NCBI RefSeq assembly: GCF_900496995.4 | Contig: NC_044029.1 | Span: forward strand, 10,230,001-10,294,000 | Length of the DNA: 64,000 nucleotides | Source of the DNA: Aquila chrysaetos chrysaetos | Lineage: Eukaryota; Chordata; Aves; Accipitriformes; Accipitridae | Direction of reading: 5' to 3' | In this document: one piece after another, positions 37,901 to 51,600 of the stretch | Layout: the number at the start of each line of letters is the position of its first letter | How positions within the stretch are numbered: position 1 is the stretch's first letter | Program-made: the position numbers and the translations under genes | Notes under the pieces: generated by a model | The model's database searches: none | What the model saw: only the letters and a program-made list of their open reading frames with translations | Told to the model about the DNA's origin: nothing

Positions 37901-40079
37901 TCCAGAGCCCCACGTCTCCCTTGCATGCCATCTTCTGTTGCCTGGCCCTTCTCAAAGCCTCAGTGCAGTTAACTCTATCGCTTTGTGCATTGCCTATAAC
38001 CCTCATCCATTTTCACTGTTTAGCAACCCAATTTCCTCCTCTAATCCTCTGTTCTTCTGCTGTCCCATGACCGCCGGCACCTCACCAGCTTGACGTTGTC
38101 TCAGATGCTGCATACGCATCCAGCAGCAGTGTTCTGCTCTTCTCCAAGTGCAGTGTCATCTCCCCCAGCCAGCTTAGCCTCCTCGTGGTTCTCCAGGGAC
38201 CTCCTGTGAGTTTCTGTGTGCCGCAGGTACACATTGTGAGCAATTAGAAATTGAAGGAAGCTTGTTGTGGGTGTGTTAGCACAGTCTGATGGAAGCATTT
38301 TCTGCAAGTACCATTATGCTCCCAGAAATACATTGAGAGGGAATAGATTTCTGTGCTTCCCTTGGCACTCATTTTGGGAGTGGTCATATGGAGGCCTGCA
38401 AATGGAAGCAGACGTCTTTCTAGCTATGCATAATAGATGTTGCTCTATCTGAACCTTTTTATTTTGCTAAACCTCTGGCAAATTTTTCATAAAGCTTATC
38501 TTACTTAGAATTTTACTTGGGCTCTTCCTTCCAAGGTGGAAATCTGCTCTGGAAGAAAACTGACCATGTATTTGCTCAGATTGCTGCAAAACCTCAGTCC
38601 TGGTTTCTCTCTGCATAGGACCTTGAAAGTGGCAGCTTTAAAAGGGCACTTTTTCAAAAGTTCTTTTTGTTTTTGAATATACTATATAATTAGCCTGTGC
38701 AAAGACCATCTTATGATTAAGAGCAGGGGAATATCTTTTCGTGTGAAGGGGGGCTTTCAAACTGTCTTTTGTTAATAATCCGTGTCCTATTATGTTTTTC
38801 CTTATATAGTTACTATTCATGTCACTGATGGTTTCACTTCTTCATGTGACTGAGGATAAAAGAAGAAATTTGAATAGACTGAATATACAGTGCTGATATT
38901 TTAATCCCTGTGAAGTTTCATAACAAGGTCATAGCTATTGGCTATTGACAACCAAATTTCTCTTGCTTTCAACTATATCCTTGGAAACTGGAAAGACTTC
39001 TTGCTGTTTGGCTCTAACGCGTGACTGAGTTGCGTTGGTTTTTTATGAATTCAAGCAAATATTTTTCCAGTGAGTGGGTGTCCCAAAACTTCCCCAAAAT
39101 CCTTTAGAGAGCACCATGTTCAGTGACGATGAATAGGAATATGAATGGGCTTGGAATTGCCATCGGCTGTTAGAGGTGGTAGACAATCTCTGTCAGACGT
39201 GGTACCGGCTGGCGCCTGACCATTAATATACATTGGTACTTGCTAGAGTACTCCTCCTTCCTTCCTCCTCTCCTCTTCTTGTCATTCTTCTTTTCATTAC
39301 ATCCTCATAGCCTATATAAATGGGGATTTTTCCCCATCTGTGCCCATATATATGTATATAACAGAAATGGTATCAAACATAAGTTGCACTAGACTGCGCA
39401 TATATTAGTATAATGTATATTATCTTGGGAAAAAATATATAACATACTCATCAGGAAGAGAAAACCAGATTCATAAAGTGTGAAATACAGTCCTTGACAG
39501 CGGAGCAGCATAAGGCCAGATCTCTTTCGCACAGGGTGAAGCCCTGTGGAGCAGTGCTAAGCGATGTGCTGCTTCCCGCCTGGCTCCCTGTCTGTCACGG
39601 GGATGTCTTCTCTTGCTCTTCAGCCTAGCGTGCTAAAATTGAAAAATACTTCCGCAAGTGCCACACGCTTTAAGTCTAGCATTTCTCTGTTGGGTGTGCC
39701 AGCTGAGGACATGTAAATAACCAAATTCATTCCTCCAAGAAAAAACAAAAAAGGCCTGTTGTTTGTAGGAGCAGAAAAAAGTGACAATTCTGGTCACAGA
39801 CTGAAATGTTTGGGGTTTTTTTTACATCAATGTGTCAACATTTATTTGATTTTTTAAAATGCGTTTTTATGAAGGGATGGATTAAGGTAAGCGTACCGAG
39901 CTGGTGGTTGGTGGGCGATGAGTGGGACGTTTTGTGAGGACCCGCGGTTGAAGTGTTGGTTAGTTACGTGTGCCGCTCAGCCCTGCCTCCTGGAGCTCCG
40001 GAGCTGGAGTCGGAGCAAGTGCCTACCTCCACGTCATCTTTGGTTTTCGTGAGCGGCGTAAAAATACACGGTTTGAAAA

Positions 40080-40370
40080 GTTAAAACGCGCGCGTCCGGC
40101 TTAAATGTCTCCGGCAGCACGGGCCTGGCCTGAAGAGGCGCTGGGGCACGTGGCGGCACGGGAGCTCGCAGCCGAGGCGGGCCGGGCGCCCCGGGGAGCA
40201 CAGCCCTCCGGCCGGCCCTCCGCTCCGGAGAGGGCCCGCTCGCGGGGATGTGCCACCGTGAGGGAGCCGCACCCGCGCACGGACCCGTGGAAACGCCTGC
40301 TGCGAAAGCTCGTGGCGTCTGGTAACGTCGTCACCTTTGCGAGGCGTAGAGGGGGAGTGCCTTAAACTTC
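40080..40370. promoter_or_regulatory. Second CpG-rich patch, inside LIN7A intron 1
   Basis: A block of about 290 bp with very high GC and many CpGs, starting with an ACGCGCGCGTCCGG stretch, stands alone in AT-rich intron 5.7 kb after exon 1. CpG-rich DNA of this kind in a bird intron usually marks an unmethylated element such as an alternative promoter or enhancer. On the + strand an 86-codon frame from 40105 contains a donor-like TCTGGTAACG at about 40319. On the minus strand frames of 136 and 77 codons overlap it. None of the translations resembles a known protein. It could be an alternative first exon of LIN7A, a lncRNA promoter or nothing. Confidence 0.4.
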
Positions 40371-43300
40371 CAGTCACGTTTCCTTCAGAAAGGCGTAACT
40401 GATAATCAGGCCTCTTTCTGCGGGAGCTGGATGTGCGGTCAGGAAATGTTCGTGAGGCACCTTTGGAAGAGTAACCGGGCTCGTGGCCCACCGATGGCTA
40501 CGCAGGGACCTTGTGCTCCTCCTGCTCTGTCAGGCTGAAAATATTCTTTAGACGTGGTAGCAGTGAAATGTAATCGTTTTAGTCTGTCTGAATTTATCCC
40601 GTGTAGAGCAGAGCGGTAAGCAGAGCTCGCCTGCGTGTGTCCTGCTTGGGATCCCTCAAGGGGACCTGCTCCTGCGGCTGGGTGAAGCGGATGGAGGCTT
40701 TCACAAGCCCCTGCAGAGGTGCAGGATTCACCATTTGCAACACGTTGCAAGAGTGTTAGTGGTTAGAAAGCACAAGGGGTGCTATTTTTGTATGTAGTAA
40801 ATGTATACTCTCTGTCTACACATAATGTTGAAAAGGAAGGATTTGTTTTATAAATAACATCCCTATGCTGGATCCTACAAACTTCAGTTTCGCACTGATG
40901 TCTGGGAGACGTTTGTGTAACTACAGAAAAAAAAGGATTAACCTCTTACTGTAATTGTAAGTAAACAATTTGCTTCATTCCATCCTATCGCTTGAGTTGG
41001 ACCCCTCTGATGATGTTATCAGACAGAAACTTTTTTAAAAAATGTGACAAATTACCAAAGTCATCAGCTTTGTGCAGAGGATAATTCGTCCTTTGAGTTC
41101 GCTCTTTCAGGACACATACATGCACATCTCTCCTTAACATAGATGACACTCGTGCAAATGCAAAAAGATATAAATACAAGCTTTTGGCTGACCTGTGTTA
41201 TTCAGATACAAAATAATGTTCTTGTAGGTAATGCAATAGAATTTGAAATATGGATTACATAAAACTATTTATTTTAGTTACTCATTAGAAGCACAAATAA
41301 TGAGAAGTTGAGGATTTAAGAGAAAACCAAGCAAAGGCAGGTAGATAGTGTTTTGAGAAGCACAAAACTGTAAATTTGTAAGTCTGCCTTCCATCACACA
41401 CAGTTAATTTGTTTCGCATGATGCATTTTTGACATTTTAAAAGTAATACTTACTAATGTGCGTAAACTGTACATGTATGTATAAATCCAGGCATTTTCAA
41501 AGTTAATCTCAGTCAGCTTAATCTTCTTTTGAGACATTTGCTGGAGAGCCAGCCTCTGAATGAGAAACATTCAACTGTTAATTCTCTATTCAGATGAGAA
41601 GATTTGATTCAGAAATGCACATTTACATACTAACACTGTTTTCCTGAGTATTTAAACCACAGGCTTGGATCTCAGATATGTTAAATACAGAGCGAGATGT
41701 ATGCACATATTTGAGAACTTGTTTCACCAGGGTCTAAAACGGAGTGGTTAAATAAACCCCAAATTTCTCAAATGCAACTCAGCTAAGTTACCAGGAAATG
41801 CATACAGCTTCTCATAATGCATTGTTACCCTAGTGCTACTTTATTAATAATTGTAAGAAAAAGAGAGAAAAAATCGTGATTAGAAAACTGTTTATCGAGA
41901 AGAGATCCGAGGAGGATTGTTCTTTATTATTTAAAAGATGGAACAATGAAGTATCCATGAATACACAGAGCATCAAAGCATTGATTTTAATTATTTCTGT
42001 ATAAATGTTGATAATTGTATAAGGAAGACCGTTGCCCAAAATAGGGTCTTAATTTAGTTCTTCTGAACCAAAATTACTTTTTTACTGGTTCTTTTCAATA
42101 AAAGCCCATGTTAAATCGCTAATCCTTCACATCTGCTAACTCTTTAATTTTCTTTTTCAACCATGTTTTCTGGAAAAGAGTAAATCTTCTAGACCTTAAT
42201 GTATGAATCCCTCTACAATCAGTTAAGCATTGGGGAAGAATGTACTTTAAATAGATTAGGTGGATGACCGTGGCCATCAGCAGCAGTCTTAGCCCTCAGA
42301 AATTTATGTACCATCATCTCTTCCCTTTTCAATAGATTTGGCAGCAGTGTTTTTGTCAAATGGTATTTACTGAATCAGCACAGGAACAAATGGATAATAT
42401 AGCTGTTCTTTGTTATACAGAGCCAGATCAGAGAAACTTGAAGAGGGCATGATGGCTTTAAAATCTACGAAGCAGTCTTTGGAAAAAGAGGTGGTTGTAG
42501 GTGATCATGTCTGATCCCCTCTGTAGCCTGATAGTCTTGTAACCCAATAGTAATAGCTCTGGAGTTTCTACTAAATTATACAGCACCTTTTGCATCCTAA
42601 TGGTACAACCACGTCAAAGTATGCCAGGTGTGTCCCTCATGTCTTAGGTAGATACCTTGTGAAATCAGGCTGCAACCCGAGATGAGTTCCAGTTCTCCTG
42701 CTCCTATTCTCAGCATCATTCAACATGTAGGACACCAAGCAACAGCACTGCAAAGGTGACAGTGAGCTCTCTTGTTTCTCACAGGAGCTTTCTGTTTCAA
42801 GGTTTTGTTTGTAACTTGCAGCAGCAATTCAACATAGTCACAGCTTGCTTCTAAGATCATGTTTGTTGCAAAGTTGAAAGTTAACAGTGGTCAGTTGCTG
42901 ACATCTACCAGCAGCATATCTGTACCGCCTAGTTTGCAGGGATTTATTCACAAAGGGTTTTATTTATATTGTTTTCTTCTTGCTGTTGTAGCTTTCCACA
43001 TACACACTTTCAAAGAACAGGATTTCTTCCTTTCCTGAGAATTGACTAGTATGTAGCCAGCTACCAGAGGGATTCAATCTGCAAAAAGCAATATCCTTAA
43101 ATCCACTAAAATGGAAGAGAGAATATTAACTCTCTTCTTGTTACCTGAGCCTACAGATAAAGTCGTGTTAGGTATGTGTATGTAACAATGTATGTCGCAT
43201 CCATTGTATTGCATAAATGCCATCTTTTGACTGTTCTCTCACCGGAGTCTCAAACCACCTAGAAAAACAGAAGATAAAATCATGATGCTAGACTTCAAGT

Positions 43301-44517
43301 GACAATTTGTGTTGTCACTATGTACAGTTGCCAGTAGCCCACAGCCATCTTTCTCATCTTTCTGGTAATAACAGAAAAAGATTTAAGACTAAGATTAGCT
43401 GGAGAGATAAGAACTGAGGAGAGGCAGCAGGAGACTCTAGTAATGACATATGAGCAGAGAAGAAAGTGAGAGTTACTGCTTTGGCTCAAACACGGTGCCT
43501 GTTGTGAAGGAGAATTAGCATCCCGAAGTTAACCTTACCTCCCTTTGCGAGACACCTGTTTGGGTCTTTTTTTCCCTCTTCCTGTCTTCTTCCCTGCCAA
43601 CAAAAATCTCTCTGATGCAAACTAAAAACACACGCTGAAAGTGTCAGTGTGGGAAAGGCATGAGGTTGCCCATATGGCCAATACTTTTGGTTTGTGATGT
43701 GCAGATAGGACGCATAAATACTTGCTTTTGCTTAGGCAGGGGAATGAGAGGATGGATTTCAGCAAAAAGAAAAGTGTGTTGTTTTTCATCCTTGTAATTA
43801 TTTGTTTTCTGCTCCTCTAGCTTAGTCAAATTTTTAATTCCTTCACTGATTTTAGTGTTTTTCTGTATATGCTTGTGATTTAAAACACAAAAGCAAGTAT
43901 GCTGTTAAGTAGGGTCCTTGGGGTATGTTAATGTACCAGTCTTTTTTTCTTTTAATCTAGGATCAGAACCTCTAAAGTGTTCGTGTTTGCAGTTTCAGCA
44001 AAGTGTCCAGCGTGCTTTTGTCTAGTGTTTAAAGCAGCTCCACTCCAGCATGGTGAGCAGTGTCTGCTGAGGCAGAACTGATCCTACAAGATCAAGTGAT
44101 ATTGTGATCAGGAGACAGGTGAGGCTGGTAGAGAGCTATCAAGGCATCTCTTTACAAGGTATCTATGGCTACAGGAGGCAGTAGACAGCTTCCTTGCTTT
44201 CACATAGTTCAGCTTGTAGGAACTTATTCATTAAGGCCAGGTCTGTTCACCATACTGAATTTCTCAGGGAATTACAGCTTTGCTTCAAAGGATTTTCTTT
44301 TTGTCATTTCCTAATTTCGGGAAGTCAGACAGAGCACCATTTTACATGTCCTGTGTAGGCAAATAACTGCTTTGAACACCTGAGATTTCTTTTTTTAAAA
44401 AATACTTACAGAAAGACTGAGAATTAAAATAAATAACACAAAGCTTCAAACTACAGAATATCCTGCTTCCTGCAGGAAACAAGGGTTAAATTTTTTTATT
44501 TAAGGAATTAATAAATA

Positions 44518-44552
44518 CTTATATATTCATTATATATAATATATATATTTAT
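44518..44552 (+). repeat. AT-rich low-complexity tract
   Basis: Alternating TA sequence (ATTATATATAATATATATAT) occurs in intron 1. It holds no other feature. Confidence 0.7.
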
Positions 44553-45410
44553 TTGAATACAAAACAAGCTTTAAAAAAACTGTTGTCTTTTTGTGTCATA
44601 TTTGTAGCCGACTGTCCCTAGTCAAAAACAGGACCAGAATCATGTCTCATCTTTTCTATTCAGCAGTGAGTGGCTAGCTATAAGTCATAGTTATGATCAC
44701 AAAGAGCAGGTATGATTGAGCAATATAAAGTCAAAACTATATACAAAGGGAAAAAAAGGAATTTTATCTTCCCTTCCCTTTTCTCTATAGCTAATGCAGG
44801 GGAAAAATCATGGCATTCTGTTTTAAGTACTGTGTTAGAAAATACCATGGTTTTCAATGCTCTTCTTTCTTTGCATTTTCAGCTTTATTTCTTAATCTTT
44901 TCTCTTAAAGAATAATGTGGTAACTTGTTTTCACACCGATGCTATGTTCAATGCCTTCTACACAAAAACAGTGGGTGCTGTCAAATGTAAAGGGTTGGTG
45001 TATCTGTAATTTCTTGATTTCTCACAGATGGCAAAAATCTTCTGGTGAAAATTTTTGAACTCATATTTATGCACCTCATCATCCTGATTGCTTTAGAAAT
45101 TGCAGTGAAACTAATAAATTTGGAAGAATAAAAATTATATCAGTGTTTAAAAATGATTAGGTTTTAAGGTTAATTTTAAATACCCATCTTTGAAGATTCT
45201 GAATGGCATTATTACTCTTCAGGCTGCAAATTAAGCCAGTGAAACTCATCTTATTGAAACGATCCTGAATTACCCATTAATTCAATCTTTACTGTTTTGT
45301 GATTTATTGTTATTCCTTTAAAAAGCAACAATGGAAATGTGACAGTACCAAGCCACTTTCTCTAAGTATCTGATGAACTCTTTAAAGTTTTAGGAACTCT
45401 ATAGATTGAT

Positions 45411-45471
45411 CTCTCTCTCTCTCTCTCACACACGCATGCACACACGCACACGCACATGCACACGCACGCAG
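45411..45471 (+). repeat. Compound (CT)n(CA)n microsatellite
   Basis: About eight CT units are followed by an interrupted CA tract with CACG and CATG variants (CACACACGCATGCACACACG and onward). It is likely polymorphic in length. Its alternating purine-pyrimidine part is Z-DNA-prone. Confidence 0.92.
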
Positions 45472-46337
45472 AGTTGCTGACAAAGATGCCCCTGTGACAT
45501 CAGTTATGTGAAGGCTTCAAGGAAAAAATTGAGGACTGGCTCTGTCTATGTACAGTAATGAATATGCTAAGAAGATTGACCAAAGTAAAGCAAATCCAGT
45601 TCTCCCAGTTGGCCTTCATGGTAGGTTAAGGCTCTGATAATCCCTAGCTGAGGAGAAGAACAGAAATCACTAGTTAAAACTTAGGAGAGTGAGAAGGCGG
45701 GGGAAGATTACTCAAGACATTGTAGACATTGTGAGGTTCAGAGAACATAGAGGAGCATATTTTTTCATTTGAGAGAACCTTCTGAATGTTGCTTTTGAAC
45801 AAGCTAAGCAGGGTATTCAGGAGCAGTATGCTTGAAATGGCAGTATTTCAGTATTTCAGGCAGAATGCCTGAAACAGCAAAAATGACTGAAATTGCTGAA
45901 GAGAGCCCTGAAGGGCTTTTGTGGTGTTGAGGATGCTGGATGGAGGGGTCTCCACACAGTTTGCTGTCTGTATTTGGATCACAGGTGGCACTGCTTTCCT
46001 TGAAAATAAACTGTATCCTTTCTATAAGTTATTTTGCAAAACATCTCAGAACTTTGCTGTCATATTCAGGTGTTCCTGCCAAAGCTGCTGGGAAAACTCA
46101 TGGTACGCACTGTTATACGTTACACATGTTATACACTGCCTTGGGGTGTGCAACAGCTGGGTCACAGGCTCTGTGTCTGAGAAATGGAGTGAAGCAGAGA
46201 ACTTGGATGTCCATGGTGTGCTTGAGAAGGTTGAGCCGGACAGAACCTGGGTGCAGTTCAAAGATATAGAAACATATAGACCAAAACACGGTCCGACGAG
46301 TAGCCCAAGAAAATAAGTCTGCCCCAGGCAGTGGGGG

Positions 46338-46506
46338 ACTATTTAACTGCCAAATAGTCTCTTAAGTCAGAGTATAACATATTTATTTTAAGGACTGCAG
46401 ACCCTAGACTCTCACTCATAGACTAGCACAAGAGAGGAAGGTTAGACACTGGTAGATATACAACAGTTTTCACATTTTGCCGTATAAAGCACGCACGCAG
46501 GTATGT
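46338..46506 (+). repeat. Duplicated intronic segment, copy 1
   Basis: This segment recurs in the same orientation at 48452-48606, about 2.1 kb away. The two agree at roughly nine positions in ten by eye over about 150 bp, with one gap of around ten bases after GGACTGCAGACC. The shared core includes ATAGACTAGCACAAGAGAGG and AGATATACAACAGTTTTCAC. The left edge of this copy forms a hairpin: GACTATTT (46337-46344), seven-base loop, AAATAGTC (46352-46359). It matches no repeat family I recognise, and it does not show TG...CA ends as an LTR would. Confidence 0.85.
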
Positions 46507-48451
46507 AGAAACGCATGGGGATACATGCCGTTAATGTCATTGGGGGCAGTTGTCTCACATCAGGCAAAATGAGACAGACAGATATACTCAATCATATTTC
46601 ATGGTTCATTTTTCTCATACATTAAGAAGAAAAAAATCCATAAAATCATTGGTTAATGCATTTTTAAAAGCTTCAACTAAAAAACACATTGGCCTGCCCG
46701 CTAACAACACTGTTCTTGTCACATGTAACTGTTCTGAAGTACAGTGTCTCCTGGACCACATGGAGATAAATTTGCATGAGACATTCGCTGTATATCTGGA
46801 CAGTAAGGGTGGGTTTCATCATACTGATGTGGATGTCTAATACGCAGGATGCAGGCATTTACATCTGAGCTAATCATCTAGCCTCCCTTTATAGTCAACA
46901 AAGGGAACAGGCACTCCCGGAGTATGATTCATCTTGTCTAAAATAGGTCAGATGAATTGTAGCCTCAAAGTGACTGTTTTTCCTCATTGACTGTAATGGC
47001 AATCTAGGGTGAGTCGCTGAGCTGTCGATGTCTATATCAGAAGCGTGGCGGCTTGAAACCCTCACCACAAGATGAGTCATGAGAACTCTGTATGGTTGTT
47101 CTTTGTTATATTTATTTGTGCATTCATAGTAATGTTTAACCGCAGAAGTGTGAAGTGACACTGCATTAAATCTGTAACTGCTACCCATATCATCTAAACT
47201 AGAGTATGAAAGCACTGGTAGTATTATTCTTGCTATAATTAATTTGAATAGACCTTACAGATACACACTATAAAGTGTTGAATAATATTGCTGTTTTCTA
47301 ACAGCTTAGCTCATTGCTCCCTGCACATTGATGATTTACCATGGTGAAGTACACCTTTACTCCTACTGGTTAGCATGAAGTTTTGGGCAAGACACCCATA
47401 CCAACTTAAATGGGAAAAAAAAGGCTACTCTTTGCCTCAGTGTTTCTGAACTCTTCAGATTTGATTAAATAAAAAATCAATGGAAGAGCTTTTGTATTTC
47501 AGGAGAGCACTGTGCTGATAGTAAGGAACCAAAGAGGTGAATGGAAGCATATTGGATAGTCTGGTGTTTGACACCGGAGTAAGAATTTCCATGTTGTACA
47601 AAGCAGCGACTGACAGCAAAGCTCTAGTAATACAGAGAATTTTCAAGAGATACACACTGAAAATTTTCCAAAGCTGGTGCTTTAACCATGAAGTCACATA
47701 AACAGTTTGATACAATGTACTAGGGCTACTAGCTATGAATTATGAATGAACTTTGCTAATCACCACGGAATTCTGATTGCCCAACCATTGATTACCTGCT
47801 GTCATTTGATAGTGTTTGGAGAAGATTGCTAAATATAATAAAGCATCCCATGTAGGCTTTGGGAATTATGATCAAAAGTTGACAGAATAACATTAAGAAT
47901 TCTGGAATGTATTCTCATGAGCTTAAAGGAATAAATAAACCTCAACGAAAGTACTGGAGAAATGAAAAACTACTGACAATTATAAGGACCTGTTATGTCA
48001 TGCAAATTCTTCACCTTCAGCGTGATTAAAGGTCTTCAAGCACGACAGAACAGAGCTTGAAAACTGCCAGGATTATTATTCTCTAATGCCATGGTGAAGG
48101 TAGTGAATATTTTAGAGACTTACTGAGTATCCTTGCTGTCAATTTGTAGTGATGTTCCACCTCTTTGAGGTACCAAAGGGTGGTGTTTATGCAGCACATT
48201 TACTGTTCCTAGTAACTGGCATACTAATGCAGTGAAGGTCTGCAGAATTAACAGGAATGAGGCATAGAAAGACCTCAGGAAGATGAGAAACCTGTTCTCT
48301 AACATCTTGTTAATAAACAAATGATCACTGTATTTTGGCTTTGGGAACAACCCAACAACATTATTCTAGAGTAGTTATCAGAGTAAAGAAATACTATGTT
48401 TCTGAGTAATTACTGTTTGAACCCAAGCTAGTATTACACAGTGTTGTAGCT

Positions 48452-48606
48452 ACTATTGAACTGCATAATAGTCTTTTAAGTCAGAGGATAATATATTTAT
48501 GTTAAGGACTGCAGACCAGCTCATAGACTAGCACAAGAGAGGAAGGTTAGACAGTGGTAGATATACAACAGTTTTCACATTTTGCAGTAGAAAGCATGCA
48601 TGTACA
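48452..48606 (+). repeat. Duplicated intronic segment, copy 2
   Basis: This is the second copy of the segment at 46338-46506, in direct orientation, and about 10 bp shorter because of one gap. The left-edge hairpin is reduced to ACTATT / AATAGT with a nine-base loop. Flanks on both sides are unrelated to the flanks of copy 1, and I see no target-site duplication. Confidence 0.85.
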
Positions 48607-51600
48607 TTCTTTTTCAAGAGTCACTCTGGTATTAAATGGGACACATTTAGCACGCTAAAATAATTTGCTACGTTTTTCCTAATAATTTTCAACCTGACTA
48701 AACTGAAACAAACATAAACCCTGCACAAAATCTACCAGAGTGAAACCCCAGACTGGACAACTTTCACAGAATGCTGGAGCCTGGTCTACCCAATTTTAAC
48801 AGTAATGTAAAAGAGCACCAGGTTCACATGAGCCAGGATTCTTTCTGTGGATTCCTAATTTGCTTTCGAATTATAAAAGCTGAATTGCAAAGTATTGGAA
48901 ATAGCATTTACTTTTCAAAACATCCAGCAAATTAAACAGATCAGTCTGCGTTGTGCATTGCTAGCTATTTGAACAAAAATCAGCAAGTAAAACCAATATA
49001 TAACAGAACAAAGTGATAACTAAGCCAGATGACCTTTTTCTCAACTGCACTATGCTGTATGGTTACGTATACATGATTCAACTTTGTTTAGTATAGCATG
49101 GGAATGTTCCACTTGTATTACGGTATGTTATCTTGCTAGTTCTATGTTCTAGTGATGCCTCTCTTTCTTAGGGTTTGTATGGTAACCTCCTGCTTGTGTC
49201 CTACTAGCAATGCAAATGAAATTTCATTCAAATGAAAATACAGAAAGAACACTTGAAATGAGTTTTTTTTTTTCTGAGAGTCATGCTTTTCTTTTGATGA
49301 GTACACTTGATAAATGTGTTCCACCCACCCGCAGCCCCCCTGCCTTCCCTGTGTTTCACTGATAACGTGCCCCACCACACTGAAACAGTATTATTTCCTG
49401 AAAGGCTGTAGGCAAGCATGATGATGAGAAGACAAAGAGGGAAGTAAATGTTAAACAGAATGGGAGAGAAAGGAATTGTGCATATGTATGAGGAAATCAG
49501 AAAAAAATGGTAAAAAAGGAAAGGTGTGGTTAGAGTTGGATATAATAAGAGGGGAAATAAGTGCATATTCCTTTTAAAGTGTATGCATCATAGAATACGG
49601 AGGAATAATTCTACCCACATTGTTACTCAAAATTTCCACTGATTTCTGTGGGGTATGAATGCGGGAAATGAAGATAGATTTCAATGACATTAGCATGAGT
49701 TTAATGTTAGTATAATGGAGTTCATATTTTGGAAAATGTTTGAGAGTAGGCAAAACAATCCTTTTCAGAAGTTGTGTTTAAAAAAGATCTTTTTTTAAAG
49801 GAAGGACAAATCAGAAATAAAAAGCAAGGATAATTTATTTAAATAGAACTTAACTGTTTTTAACATAATTCCAAGAGGTTTTTTGACATATATTTATATA
49901 AATACTCACACACACTCTTTTCATCAGTCTGCACTTTCCACAAGTATGTGAGAAAATGGTATTTAAGAACAATTCCTTGTGATAACATTTACAAGCAAAG
50001 CTAGTTAGATTTGTAATCAAAGGAGTATTGTGGACAAGAAAATTATCCCAGCAGAGGAATACCAGTCCTTCTCAAATATATGATGATATTCTAATTGACT
50101 TCAACAGGGATGGATTCCCTGCTATATGCCTTTTTTTTCAATGTAACTTTGAAATCTTCCTCGTTGCCAGTCATATCACTTCTTTGAGCAACCACTTACT
50201 TCAGTTTTAGCTGGAACTCACCTTGAGTGAACCATCAGCAAAAAGCCTGTGCATCACTTAAGTTCTCGTGCACTGATAAGTTTCACTTTTTAACCTGTCC
50301 TAAAGGAATTCTTCATTCAAGTCTCCCCTTCAGTGTTATTAATGGAAGGAAATACAGCCTATTTCCTGAGGTCATATTTTATACACTCATGTTTATACGT
50401 TTTTAGTCTGCTCAAAATCTTCGGTTTTGAACCAACTGTGATATTTTGCTCCTGACAAAGCATCAGCTGGTGACAAACAGCTTTGGCCCTGAACACATGC
50501 CTCATTTACATTCTGTAATTTTATCCCATGAAGCTCTTTATTATTCTATATTGTCTCTACCGTGAGCAATATCCCACAAGTCATTGCCAAATTGAGCAAG
50601 CTATGGGCCTAATTGTGACAGGAGAAAGAAGACTGCTTGTTATTAACAGATATGATAGGTGAATAATAAATCAAAGCAAGAACTTGGGCAACAGCATTCA
50701 TGTATTTTAGTATGTTGGATGAATTTGGAAGTGTGGAAAATCAGAATGCTCTGGGGATATTCTGCTTTTTCTTTACCCCCAACCACTTCTTAATCACAAA
50801 GTTAAGTAATCTAGTATTGGCAAACGACAACTGAGTGCCCAGTTTTGCTTATGAGACTACATACGAAACACCCATGCCAGACTTTTCAACCAGAATATGA
50901 ATTTATCATTTGTGTTGTAACATTTGTCACTTTAGAAGTGATAATTATCATCTAGAGTCTGGTCCATGCCCTAGGGAAATATTTAGACCTGTACTTAACT
51001 TTTATATTGATTAATGTACCTAAAGCCATTTACGTTTCCTTCTGGATCAGAACAGATTTCTCAATCAGTACAAGTTTGTCATTGAATATCATTTAGTGCA
51101 GGACCATAGAAAATGTAGAGTGAATCACAGAATTTCTAGGTGTGGTGATGAAACTTCTAAGCAACTGCAAAATAACAAGCAATCTGTCATCTGTGGCACT
51201 GACCTTCTACAAGTATAGCTGGTGAGAGGGAAAGACAGTTCGAAACTTACCTGAACTGGCACTGGAAAAGACCCCAGTCTGATTTAGAATACCTGAATAG
51301 CTATTGCACATCACATGAATTTCAGAGGCCTTATCTGATCTATTGTGGTGGGCTGTTGAAGCTTCTTCAAAATAATTCATCTAATTGCTTTGTGCTGTCT
51401 GACATACCAGTTTGCACCAACTGGTACTAATAACTGGGGAGCGTGAGTTTAGTATGTAGCTAACTGCAAGTCTTGGGTGGCAGATACAGACTTTAAAAGA
51501 AAAATTCCAAGGTAAATTATTTGATAGTTTTGTTAGAAAATCGTTGTGACATTATTATTACTGAGAACATTAAAAATTGTGTTTGTCTGTTGCATCATAT

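Noticed and set aside
45921..46316. Plus-strand frame of 131 codons in intron 1
   Set aside because: The translation matches nothing and an overlapping frame of 109 codons exists in another phase. It is probably chance.
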